Positions 1 through 6,416 of a DNA stretch of 15,421 nt are shown piece after piece. The notes under the pieces were generated by a model, which was given only the letters and a program-made list of their open reading frames with translations, was not told the DNA's origin and searched no databases. A program made the position numbers and the translations under genes. Source of the DNA: Fusobacteriaceae bacterium UBA2433 (GTDB taxonomy: Bacteria > Fusobacteriota > Fusobacteriia > Fusobacteriales > Fusobacteriaceae). How positions within the stretch are numbered: the stretch's first letter is position 1; each line of letters opens with the position of its first letter. Location of the stretch: assembly GCA_002342785.1 (NCBI GenBank), contig DDQV01000183.1, positions 6,720 to 22,140 of the forward strand, in the 5' to 3' direction.

Positions 1-20
1 AGGATCTTTTTTTTATTCTT

Positions 21-1040
21 TTATTGAGTTAAAATTTCATTCCAAACTTCACTTTGAGGAGTTAGTGCTTCACCTAAATCTCTCATAAGATAAGCATCTT
101 TTAGATCTTTTATATCATAGACAGGTGTAGTTTCTCTAATTTTATTTGCTCCTATATTGATAGAAGGAGTTTCTAAATAATCTATAATTTTTACATATAC
201 CTCTGGTCTATAGATATAGTTTATAAACTTATGAGCATTTTCAATATTTTTAGATCCCTTTAGTATAACCATACTATCGATATACATCTGAGCTCCTTTT
301 TCAGGGATAAAAAATACCATATTATCTGCTTGTTCATCAGTCATATGAGCTACTATATTTTCATAATAACCGTGTACTACTAAATATTCTCCATTTGAAA
401 ATCCTTTTCCAAAACTTTCACTGTCAAATTTTAAGATATTTTCTTTCCACTTTAAAATAATTTCCTTTGCGTCTTCTAAGTCTTGTGGATCAGAAGAATC
501 TGGAGAGTGTCCTGCAATAGTTAGAGCACTAGACATAACTTCTCTCATATCATCTAAAAGAGTCATCTTTCCTTTTAGATCTTCTCTATTATAGATATCA
601 AAAGATCTATCAAAGTCTTTAACATATTTTGTATTTACTGCTATTCCTGTTGCTCCTACAGAATATGGAATAATATAGTCATGATCTTTATCAAAAGTAA
701 TTTTAGATCCGATATCTTTATTTAATTCTTTTAAATTTGAGATTTTAGATCTATCTATTTTTTCAAGCATCCCTTGTTTCATCATAATTTCTGCATAGTC
801 AGTAGATGGAACAGTTATATCATAACCATCTCCTCCAGCTTTTATTTTTGCATACATCTCCTCATTAGAAGAATAATAATCTGATATAACTTTTATACCA
901 GTTTCATTTTCAAAATTAGTAATTACCTCATCTGGAATATAATCTGACCAATTAAATAGATATAATTCATTTTTTTGTTCCTCTTTTCCACAGCCTACCA
1001 AGGCTAATAACATTAAGATAAATATAATACTTTTTTTCAT
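21..1040 (-). CDS. potD: Spermidine/putrescine-binding lipoprotein PotD
   Basis: Extracytoplasmic solute-binding protein that captures polyamines and delivers them to the PotBC permease. The 339-residue product starts with a short lipoprotein signal peptide, two lysines and a hydrophobic stretch ending in a lipobox LVGC, so Cys17 should be lipidated and the protein anchored to a membrane. After it comes a typical PotD/PotF-like start of the mature domain (LYLFNWSDYIPDEVI, about residues 26-40), and length matches the family. A good ribosome site (AGGAGG, 5-6 nt before ATG) supports the start. It is the last gene of potABCD, 16 nt after potC. The exact ligand, spermidine or putrescine, cannot be told from sequence alone. 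The 20 nt beyond the stop show no complete terminator inside the window. Confidence 0.95.
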   Translation of the reverse strand: MKKSIIFILMLLALVGCGKEEQKNELYLFNWSDYIPDEVITNFENETGIKVISDYYSSNEEMYAKIKAGGDGYDITVPSTDYAEIMMKQGMLEKIDRSKISNLKELNKDIGSKITFDKDHDYIIPYSVGATGIAVNTKYVKDFDRSFDIYNREDLKGKMTLLDDMREVMSSALTIAGHSPDSSDPQDLEDAKEIILKWKENILKFDSESFGKGFSNGEYLVVHGYYENIVAHMTDEQADNMVFFIPEKGAQMYIDSMVILKGSKNIENAHKFINYIYRPEVYVKIIDYLETPSINIGANKIRETTPVYDIKDLKDAYLMRDLGEALTPQSEVWNEILTQ

Positions 1041-1056
1041 TTTTTCCTCCTCTTAT

Positions 1057-1830
1057 TTAACTTACCATATATTTTTGTATTTTTTTTGTTGACATTGCCA
1101 GTGCTATTGTTCCTGCAATTAATATTACAGAGAGAGCATTAATAACTGGTGAGACCCCAAACTTAATCATTGAATAGATATGTAGGGGTAGGGTAGAAGA
1201 ACCAGGTCCTGCTACAAAAAAAGTTATCACAAAATCATCGAGAGACAGAGTAATCGACATTAAAAGTCCAGAGATTATTCCTGGCATTAGATTTGGTAAT
1301 ATTATTTTTGTTAGAGTTTCTTTTTCAGTTGCTCCAAGATCATAGGCTGCCTCAACTATAGAATAATCAAAATCGTGTAATCTAGATAAAACAATAAAAA
1401 GTACAAAGGGGATATTAAAAGTTGTGTGAGCTAAAAATATACTGAATAATCCCAATTTAAATTTTATACTTGTAAATAAAATTAATAACGATACACCCAT
1501 TATTATATCTGGTAGAACTAAGGGTAGATAAGATATAATTTGGAGATATTTTTTATGTTTAAAACTATACCACTGAAGTGAGATTGCTCCTAAAGTTCCA
1601 ATTGCTGTAGATATAATAGACGAAGTTAGAGCAATTAAAATACTATATTTAAATGATGTCCATAATCTCGCTGAGTGATTAAATAATTCATCGTACCACT
1701 TGAGAGAAAATCCGTCCCAACTCACACCTTTACCTGAATTAAAAGATTGAATGATAAGAACTACCAAGGGAAGGTATAAGAATACCAAAGTTAACATAAA
1801 TATATTCATTGAAAATTTTTTTTTATTCAT
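1057..1830 (-). CDS. potC: Polyamine ABC transporter permease PotC
   Basis: Inner-membrane permease subunit that pairs with PotB to form the polyamine channel. The 257-residue protein is almost entirely hydrophobic with about six membrane segments. It carries the cytoplasmic EAA loop that docks onto the ATPase, visible as EAAYDLGATEKETLTKIILP at roughly residues 161-180. The EAA sequence, length and place after potB identify it as the PotC-type rather than PotB-type subunit. It begins 2 nt after the potB stop codon. The nearest strong Shine-Dalgarno (GGGAGG) lies inside the potB end, about 12 nt from the ATG, so translation is probably coupled to potB. No missing motifs were seen. Confidence 0.94.
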   Translation of the reverse strand: MNKKKFSMNIFMLTLVFLYLPLVVLIIQSFNSGKGVSWDGFSLKWYDELFNHSARLWTSFKYSILIALTSSIISTAIGTLGAISLQWYSFKHKKYLQIISYLPLVLPDIIMGVSLLILFTSIKFKLGLFSIFLAHTTFNIPFVLFIVLSRLHDFDYSIVEAAYDLGATEKETLTKIILPNLMPGIISGLLMSITLSLDDFVITFFVAGPGSSTLPLHIYSMIKFGVSPVINALSVILIAGTIALAMSTKKIQKYMVS

Positions 1831-1832
1831 CT

Positions 1833-2669
1833 CTATGCTTTTCCTCCCTTATGATCTTTATCATATTTTGATAAAACAACAATAAAAATAATTGTTATTA
1901 TAGTTAAAATTGTCGAGATAGCTGCTGCTTTTGGCAAATTTCTAGTAATTGTAAGTTCCCTAGCAATTATATTTCCTAACATTTGAGAATCATTTCCTCC
2001 AACTAATTTTGGAATAGCATAAGATCCTAATGCAGGTATAAATGTAAATAATGTTGCAGTTATAATTCCAGGTTTTATATTTGGTAAAAAAGTTTTCATA
2101 TAAGCTTCTATCTTAGTTGCACCTAGGTCTCTCGCCGCATCAATAATGGCAAAATCAAATTTTTCTATGGCAGAATAAAGGGGCAATATAGCATACGGTA
2201 GATAAGCATAGATGCTAACTAATATTACTGCAAATTTATTATAGATAAATTGATGGGGTTCTAATCCAAACTTTATTAAAAGATTATTTAATAGACCGTT
2301 ATTTCCAAGAAGAGATATCCAAGAATATATTCTGATTAAAAAATTTGTCCAAAATGGAACTATTATTAAAAATAATAAAAAGTTTTTATATTTAGATGTA
2401 GCTATATATAGGGCTACCGGTATGGCTATTAAAATTGTAATAAAAGTTACAATTATAGATATCTCAACTGTATTCCATATAACTTTTAAAAAATATGAAC
2501 TTTTAAAAAAGTTATATCCATCTATAGAAAATATCCATTCTACTCCTCCATAGATCCCTTTTTTTAAGAAACTATAGATTATAACTATCAGTGTAGGAGC
2601 TACAAATAAAAGAGTCAACCAAAAGGTTATAGGAGCAGAATATACTAACCCATTTTTATTACTTTTCAT
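1833..2669 (-). CDS. potB: Polyamine ABC transporter permease PotB
   Basis: Second membrane subunit of the polyamine importer, 278 residues with about six hydrophobic segments starting at residue 15. The EAA-type ATPase-contact loop reads DAARDLGATKIEAYMKTFLP in the second half, followed by NIKPGI, as usual for this permease family. The start codon directly follows the potA stop (TAG then ATG, no spacer). Its ribosome site GAGGTGAT is formed by the last codons of potA, which implies coupled translation and near-equal output of PotA and PotB. Assignment to PotB rather than PotC rests on gene order and on the longer N-terminal region. Confidence 0.94.
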   Translation of the reverse strand: MKSNKNGLVYSAPITFWLTLLFVAPTLIVIIYSFLKKGIYGGVEWIFSIDGYNFFKSSYFLKVIWNTVEISIIVTFITILIAIPVALYIATSKYKNFLLFLIIVPFWTNFLIRIYSWISLLGNNGLLNNLLIKFGLEPHQFIYNKFAVILVSIYAYLPYAILPLYSAIEKFDFAIIDAARDLGATKIEAYMKTFLPNIKPGIITATLFTFIPALGSYAIPKLVGGNDSQMLGNIIARELTITRNLPKAAAISTILTIITIIFIVVLSKYDKDHKGGKA

Positions 2670-3773
2670 CTATATCACCTCTAAGAGGAAACTGTCGGCA
2701 GAATCCCAAATGATATAAACTTCATCTTTCCAGTGGATAGTCTCTGCATCTTCCTCAAAAAAATCAACATGTTGTTTGAATGCACTAAATAATTGATTTC
2801 CAACAGTCACAAAGAACTTACTTTGAAAACCAGAGTAGATCATCTCCTCAACTTTTCCTTTAAAAATATTGTCGTTGTCATCTAAATATCTAGGTTTTGA
2901 TTTGGTTACCTTTACCTTTTCTGGTCTGATAGTTAATTTTACATAATTACCTACCATAACTTCTTTATCTAGTTCAAATTTGATCCTTCCATAACTAGTA
3001 GATTCTAAATATGCAAAATCCTTTTCAACTTCTACGACTTTTCCCTCGATAAAGTTTGTTTCCCCAATAAAATCAGCTACATATGCATTGGCTGGACTTT
3101 CATAAATTTCATTTGGAGTACCAATTTGAAGTACCTCACCATCTTTCATAACAGCGATTCTATCAGAGACACTAAGGGCCTCTTGTTGATCATGAGTAAC
3201 AAATACAAATGTGATTCCTACCTCTTCATGGATATTATCTAGTTCTATCAACATATGTTGTCTAAGTTTTGCATCTAATGCAGAAAGTGGTTCATCTAAG
3301 AGTAAAACCTTTGGTTTATTTATTAGAGCACGAGCTATGGCAACTCTTTGTTTTTGTCCACCTGAAAGTTGAGATGAATATTTATTTGCATGTTCAGAAA
3401 GTTTTACCATCTCTAAATATTTTTTTACCTCTTTATCAATCTCTGTCTCTTTTATTTTTTTTAATCTCAATGGAAATGCTATATTCTCATAGATTGTTAG
3501 GTGTGGGAATAATGCATAGGTCTGAAATATTGTATTGACATCTCTCTTATTAGGACTCAGATGGGTAATATCTTTTTCTCCTAAATAGATAGCTCCCATA
3601 TCAGCTTCTATAAATCCCGCTATCATCCTGAGTAGGGTAGTTTTTCCACATCCAGATCCTCCTAGAATAGAAAAAAATTCTCCACCTTTAATTTCAAAAC
3701 TAATATTTTTTAATACTTCTACTCCATCAAAAGACTTAGAGATAGAATCAATTTTTATATTTCCTTGTTTCAT
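2670..3773 (-). CDS. potA: Polyamine ABC transporter ATPase PotA
   Basis: Cytoplasmic ATPase that powers polyamine uptake. All motifs are intact in the 367-residue product: Walker A GGSGCGKTT (residues 38-46), Q-loop Gln84, signature LSGGQ (136-140), Walker B LLLDEP with Asp160-Glu161, and switch His194. A C-terminal regulatory TOBE-like region follows (about 240-367), as in PotA/MalK-type ATPases. I chose the ATG at 3773 because AAGGAG lies 7 nt upstream; an in-frame upstream ATG at 3830 would add 19 residues with no ribosome site and no family counterpart. It is the first gene of potABCD, after a leader of about 129 nt. Its intact motifs contrast with the degenerate ABC protein at 8713-9363. 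Confidence 0.95.
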   Translation of the reverse strand: MKQGNIKIDSISKSFDGVEVLKNISFEIKGGEFFSILGGSGCGKTTLLRMIAGFIEADMGAIYLGEKDITHLSPNKRDVNTIFQTYALFPHLTIYENIAFPLRLKKIKETEIDKEVKKYLEMVKLSEHANKYSSQLSGGQKQRVAIARALINKPKVLLLDEPLSALDAKLRQHMLIELDNIHEEVGITFVFVTHDQQEALSVSDRIAVMKDGEVLQIGTPNEIYESPANAYVADFIGETNFIEGKVVEVEKDFAYLESTSYGRIKFELDKEVMVGNYVKLTIRPEKVKVTKSKPRYLDDNDNIFKGKVEEMIYSGFQSKFFVTVGNQLFSAFKQHVDFFEEDAETIHWKDEVYIIWDSADSFLLEVI

Positions 3774-3872
3774 AAGAACTCTCCTTACTATATAAATTTT
3801 AAAGGTATTTATACTTATTTTTAAATACATTTATAAAATATACTAAATTATTTTTTATGTTTTATATAACAC

Positions 3873-3897
3873 GTTTAGAAAAACAGTATTACTAAAC
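3873..3897 (-). repeat. Inverted repeat in the pot leader
   Basis: GTTTAG and CTAAAC (6-bp arms, 13-nt loop) lie just downstream of the predicted pot transcription start at about 3902. It could be a 5' hairpin in the pot mRNA or a binding site for a regulator. The arms are short and AT-rich, so chance is possible. Confidence 0.35.
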
Positions 3898-3908
3898 CTT
3901 AGTGCTTA

Positions 3909-3937
3909 ATTTTATAAAAAAAAACATATTTTGTCAA
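3909..3937 (-). promoter_or_regulatory. Promoter of the potABCD operon
   Basis: On the minus strand, a perfect -35 box TTGACA (3937-3932) is followed after 17 bp by TAAAAT (3914-3909), a five-of-six match to the -10 consensus. Transcription would start near 3902 and give a leader of about 129 nt before potA. The -35 box directly abuts the -35 box of the divergent regulator promoter, so one bound protein could affect both. Confidence 0.75.
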
Positions 3938-3966
3938 TTGATTTTTTTTATATATCAAGTTATAAT
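3938..3966 (+). promoter_or_regulatory. Promoter of the XRE-cupin regulator, with a possible operator
   Basis: TTGATT (3938-3943) and a perfect TATAAT (3961-3966) are separated by 17 bp, a strong sigma-70-type promoter. Transcription would start near 3973. An inverted repeat with TTGAT and ATCAA arms 11 bp apart (3938-3942 and 3954-3958) covers the -35 box and spacer and is a plausible operator for autoregulation; the operator role is inference. The untranslated leader contains a (TA)7 run (3987-4000) and ends with the ribosome site AGGGAG at 4021-4026. Confidence 0.72.
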
Positions 3967-4032
3967 ATTAGACAGATTCATAAATTTATATATATATATA
4001 TTTGATTTTTAATAAGTAAAAGGGAGTAGATA

Positions 4033-4572
4033 ATGGATATAGGCAAAAAAATAAAAAGGCTGAGACAAGAAAAGTTTTTAACTCAAGATGAATTAGCTAT
4101 GAGGTGTGAACTTTCCAAAGGTTTTATATCTCAATTAGAAAGAGATCTTACCTCTCCATCTATTGCCACCCTAATAGATATATTAGAAGGATTAGGTACC
4201 AACCTTCGAGATTTTTTTAATGAGGATGAGGATGAAAAAATTGTCTTTAAGAAGGAAGATATTTTTGAAAATATCGATGAAGAATTAAAATATAAGATTG
4301 AATGGATCGTTCCCAACGCACAAAAAAATCAAATGGAACCTATCCTCATAACCATAGAAGAGGGAGGAAGATACAAGGAAGAACTTCCCCATGAGGGAGA
4401 GGAGTTTGGATATGTCCTTAGTGGAACGGTCTTAATTCATTTAGGAGAAAAAATATATAAAGCTAGAAAGGGAGAATCTTTTTACTATAAGTCTAGAAAA
4501 AATCATTATATTTCCAATGCAGGAAAAAATTTAGTTAAAGTTTTATGGGTTTCTAATCCACCGGCATTTTAA
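4033..4572 (+). CDS. XRE-family regulator with C-terminal cupin domain
   Basis: DNA-binding regulator of the HTH-cupin (PuuR/SutR-like) type, 179 residues. The N-terminal helix-turn-helix spans about residues 5-62, with the recognition part in TQDELAMRCELSKGFISQLE (17-36). A small acidic linker (EDEDE, 64-68) leads to a C-terminal cupin fold (about 100-178), visible in the spaced His120, Glu124, Gly131 and then Gly147, His158, Asn162. The cupin would sense a small ligand, and many members control polyamine or amino acid genes. Divergence from potABCD through a shared 260-bp control region makes a polyamine-responsive repressor the best guess. The start has AGGGAG 6 nt upstream. Ligand and sign of regulation are inferred, not shown. 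Confidence 0.88.
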   Translation: MDIGKKIKRLRQEKFLTQDELAMRCELSKGFISQLERDLTSPSIATLIDILEGLGTNLRDFFNEDEDEKIVFKKEDIFENIDEELKYKIEWIVPNAQKNQMEPILITIEEGGRYKEELPHEGEEFGYVLSGTVLIHLGEKIYKARKGESFYYKSRKNHYISNAGKNLVKVLWVSNPPAF

Positions 4573-4610
4573 AAAAGGTATCAAAAGTAAATTTACTTTT
4601 GATACCTTTT
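4573..4610. terminator. Bidirectional intrinsic terminator (perfect palindrome)
   Basis: A perfect inverted repeat with 19-bp arms and no loop in DNA (in RNA a few central bases would form the loop) begins immediately after the regulator stop codon. T-rich tracts follow it on both strands (CTTTTTATAT on plus, CCTTTTTTAAAA on minus). It can therefore end the regulator transcript and the convergent dacB transcript. Confidence 0.88.
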
Positions 4611-4611
4611 T

Positions 4612-4656
4612 ATATATATTTTTTATATATATTTTTTATATATATTTTTTATATTT
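4612..4656. repeat. 13-bp tandem repeat, three exact copies plus a partial
   Basis: The unit ATATATATTTTTT occurs at 4612-4624, 4625-4637 and 4638-4650, followed by a partial fourth copy (ATATTT, 4651-4656). It fills the gap between the palindromic terminator and the dacB stop codon. Such arrays arise by slippage and may vary in copy number between strains; no function is evident. Confidence 0.85.
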
Positions 4657-4662
4657 AAAAAC

Positions 4663-6210
4663 TTATTTTAAATAATATATACTTTCCATTATTTTTTCTA
4701 ACTCCTTAGATATCTTAGAGTTACTCATCCCATGATGATTTATTATTATAGAAAAGGCCAGGAGGTCCCCATCTATATTATGTATATATCCTCCATAAGA
4801 TTTAATTCCTGTTAGAGTTCCACTCTTTCCATGGAGATTGTCTACTAGGACTGTTTCTTTTTGAAAATCTTGAAAAGTTCCATTTTTTCCAGGTTCGGCT
4901 AAGGAATCATAGAAGCTAGAAAAATTTGTTGAATCTTTCATATGTTTAAAAACTTCCACAATAGTATTAGGAGTTACCCCATCATAACGAGATAAGCCAC
5001 TTCCATCATAGATATATAATCCCTTAGTAGAGATATATTTATTCCAATAATTTTTTATTGTTCTGTATGATTTTTTTTCTACCTCTATCTTTAAATGTTC
5101 TGCAAATAAATTTACACTATACTTATTCATATAGGAAAGGATCTCTCCTAATTCTGGAGAATATTGAGTATAGATAAAAGTTTTTTTATTTTTATTTTTT
5201 TTAAATTTATCTATAGATATGTTTTTATTATTTTTTATACCTTGTTCTTCTAAAACTTGAGAAAATATTGTTCCTAGAGCTGATGCTGGATCTGGCATCA
5301 CTGTGTTATACGATATTTTTGATCTATTCATTGTTCCTAATATAGTTATTTTATTAGTATATGGTGAGGCTACTAGTGTTATTTGGGATGAATTTTTATC
5401 ATTTGTTATAGCTCTATTATCTATAATGGTATTAGCATAGGTTGGAGAGACAGTTGTTTTAATCTCCTTACCATCTTTAGTAAGGGTAAGTCTGATACTG
5501 TTATCTAAAAAAGTAAGTCCACTAGGTTTTGATGCGAAAGTGTATCTAAGATCTCCCCACTCCCAAGTTTTAGATAGTGTTGCATCAGGATAATAAGATG
5601 GATCAGTTATAATATTTCCATTAATTTTTTTTATTCCTATGGTTTTAATTTCTTCTACCCATGTGTTTAAAAATTCCATCTGTTTCTTTTTTTCCTCTGT
5701 TGTGATCCATATGGGATTTTTTGCTACTAAGTATCTAGATCCTAAAGTGGGGTCTCCACCACCGATGATATAGATATTACCATTTAGGGTACCCTTTGAA
5801 TCTATCTTTCCGTCATAGGCTAGAGTAGTTTTAAATCTATAATCTTTACCTAAGATTTCTAAAGCTGCTGCTCCTGTAAGGATCTTCATATTAGAAGCTG
5901 GGACCAATGATTTATTTGGATCTAATTCAAATAATGTTTTATTAGTTTCAAGATTTACAACTTTAATTCCTAAAGAAGCATTTTTTATCTCTGGAAGATC
6001 TATAAATTTATCTACAGCTAGTTCAGTTTTAGATTTGGTTATAATAGTTTTAATAATTTTATCTTTATTTTTTGTTTTAACTGGTTTAGTTTTTATAATT
6101 TTATCTTCTAATTTGTTTTCTTTTATAATAGTTTGAGTATCTATATTCTTACATGAAACTGTAGATATTAAGACTATTAATAGGATTATTTTTTTAAGTA
6201 TATTCTTCAT
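4663..6210 (-). CDS. dacB: D-alanyl-D-alanine carboxypeptidase/endopeptidase, PBP4 type, predicted lipoprotein
   Basis: Low-molecular-mass penicillin-binding protein of peptidase family S13, which trims the terminal D-Ala from peptidoglycan peptides and may cut cross-links. Catalytic motifs are complete in the 515-residue product: SNMK (Ser106, Lys109), SVN (365-367) and KSG (462-464). PBP4-typical segments MNKYSVNLFAE and DGSGLSRYD are also present. The large insert between SxxK and SxN is the usual length. The N-terminus is a signal peptide ending in a lipobox-like TVSC, so Cys20 may be lipidated. A lysine-rich linker (about 21-64, with DKIIKT twice) follows. The start is unusual: the best Shine-Dalgarno, GAGGAG, lies 15 nt from the ATG because of an 11-bp direct repeat. 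No clear promoter was seen for it. Confidence 0.9.
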   Translation of the reverse strand: MKNILKKIILLIVLISTVSCKNIDTQTIIKENKLEDKIIKTKPVKTKNKDKIIKTIITKSKTELAVDKFIDLPEIKNASLGIKVVNLETNKTLFELDPNKSLVPASNMKILTGAAALEILGKDYRFKTTLAYDGKIDSKGTLNGNIYIIGGGDPTLGSRYLVAKNPIWITTEEKKKQMEFLNTWVEEIKTIGIKKINGNIITDPSYYPDATLSKTWEWGDLRYTFASKPSGLTFLDNSIRLTLTKDGKEIKTTVSPTYANTIIDNRAITNDKNSSQITLVASPYTNKITILGTMNRSKISYNTVMPDPASALGTIFSQVLEEQGIKNNKNISIDKFKKNKNKKTFIYTQYSPELGEILSYMNKYSVNLFAEHLKIEVEKKSYRTIKNYWNKYISTKGLYIYDGSGLSRYDGVTPNTIVEVFKHMKDSTNFSSFYDSLAEPGKNGTFQDFQKETVLVDNLHGKSGTLTGIKSYGGYIHNIDGDLLAFSIIINHHGMSNSKISKELEKIMESIYYLK

Positions 6211-6225
6211 TTTTTATTCTTCATT
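6201..6225 (-). repeat. 11-bp direct repeat at the dacB start
   Basis: AATGAAGAATA occurs twice with a 14-nt period (minus strand 6225-6215 and 6211-6201), so the ATG-AAG-AAT start region of dacB is duplicated. The upstream copy opens a five-codon frame (MKNKK, 6224-6207) whose TGA overlaps the dacB ATG. GAGGAG (6231-6226) is 1 nt from the upstream ATG and 15 nt from the dacB ATG; neither is ideal. Confidence 0.7.
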
Positions 6226-6258
6226 CTCCTCTATAACTTTTTATATAAAAATTAAAAC

Positions 6259-6287
6259 TTTACATTTGTTTCAAAGTAAGTTATAAT
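6259..6287 (+). promoter_or_regulatory. Plus-strand promoter for a candidate small RNA
   Basis: TTTACA (6259-6264, five of six to consensus) is followed by a 17-bp spacer and a perfect TATAAT (6282-6287). It points into the intergenic region, opposite to the flanking genes dacB and topB, and would start transcription near 6294. A terminator about 100 nt downstream on the same strand supports it. Confidence 0.72.
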
Positions 6288-6293
6288 TCTTTT

Positions 6294-6415
6294 GAAATGT
6301 GTTAGCGACATTATGGTGTTTCTAATGCTGAGCCAGTAATCCTTCTCAAAAGGTTTTACTGGCTCGTTCACTTTATATACTAATCCCTCTATCTTTTAGA
6401 TAAAGGGATTTTTTT
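6294..6415 (+). ncRNA. Candidate small RNA of about 120 nt with three hairpins
   Basis: Between dacB and topB, both on the minus strand, the plus strand shows a promoter, structured sequence and terminator in the right order. Hairpin I (6299-6328) pairs GUGUUAG with CUAAUGC and an inner GACA with UGUU. Hairpin II (6330-6365) has a perfect 10-bp stem GAGCCAGTAA/TTACTGGCTC, with an inner CCTT/AAGG stem. Hairpin III (6382-6410) is the terminator. No convincing reading frame is present; an eight-codon ATG frame at 6313-6339 has no ribosome site. I do not recognise an RNA family: it is too short for RNase P, tmRNA or a usual 6S RNA and lacks the SRP signature. Alternatives are a palindromic repeat or a minus-strand dacB leader element. 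Ends are estimates. Confidence 0.6.
6382..6415 (+). terminator. Intrinsic terminator of the candidate small RNA
   Basis: AATCCCTCTATCT and AGATAAAGGGATT form a 13-bp stem with one mismatch and a TTT loop, followed by seven T residues on the plus strand. On the minus strand no T-run follows the stem, so it is not a normal terminator for topB, whose stop codon lies 2 nt beyond the T-run. The orientation implies a plus-strand transcript here. Confidence 0.85.
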
Positions 6416-6416
6416 A

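Noticed and set aside
3269..3538. Plus-strand frame of 89 codons inside potA
   Set aside because: Antisense to the conserved ATPase core; no ribosome site and no recognisable protein.
3774..3830. Extension of PotA to an upstream ATG at 3830
   Set aside because: No ribosome site there, and the 19 extra residues do not resemble the start of PotA; AAGGAG fits the ATG at 3773.
4131..4316. Minus-strand frame inside the regulator gene
   Set aside because: Shadow of the HTH-cupin coding sequence, with low-complexity serine-rich translation.
6313..6339. Eight-codon frame (MVFLMLSQ) in the candidate small RNA
   Set aside because: No Shine-Dalgarno, and it runs through the stem-forming bases of hairpins I and II.
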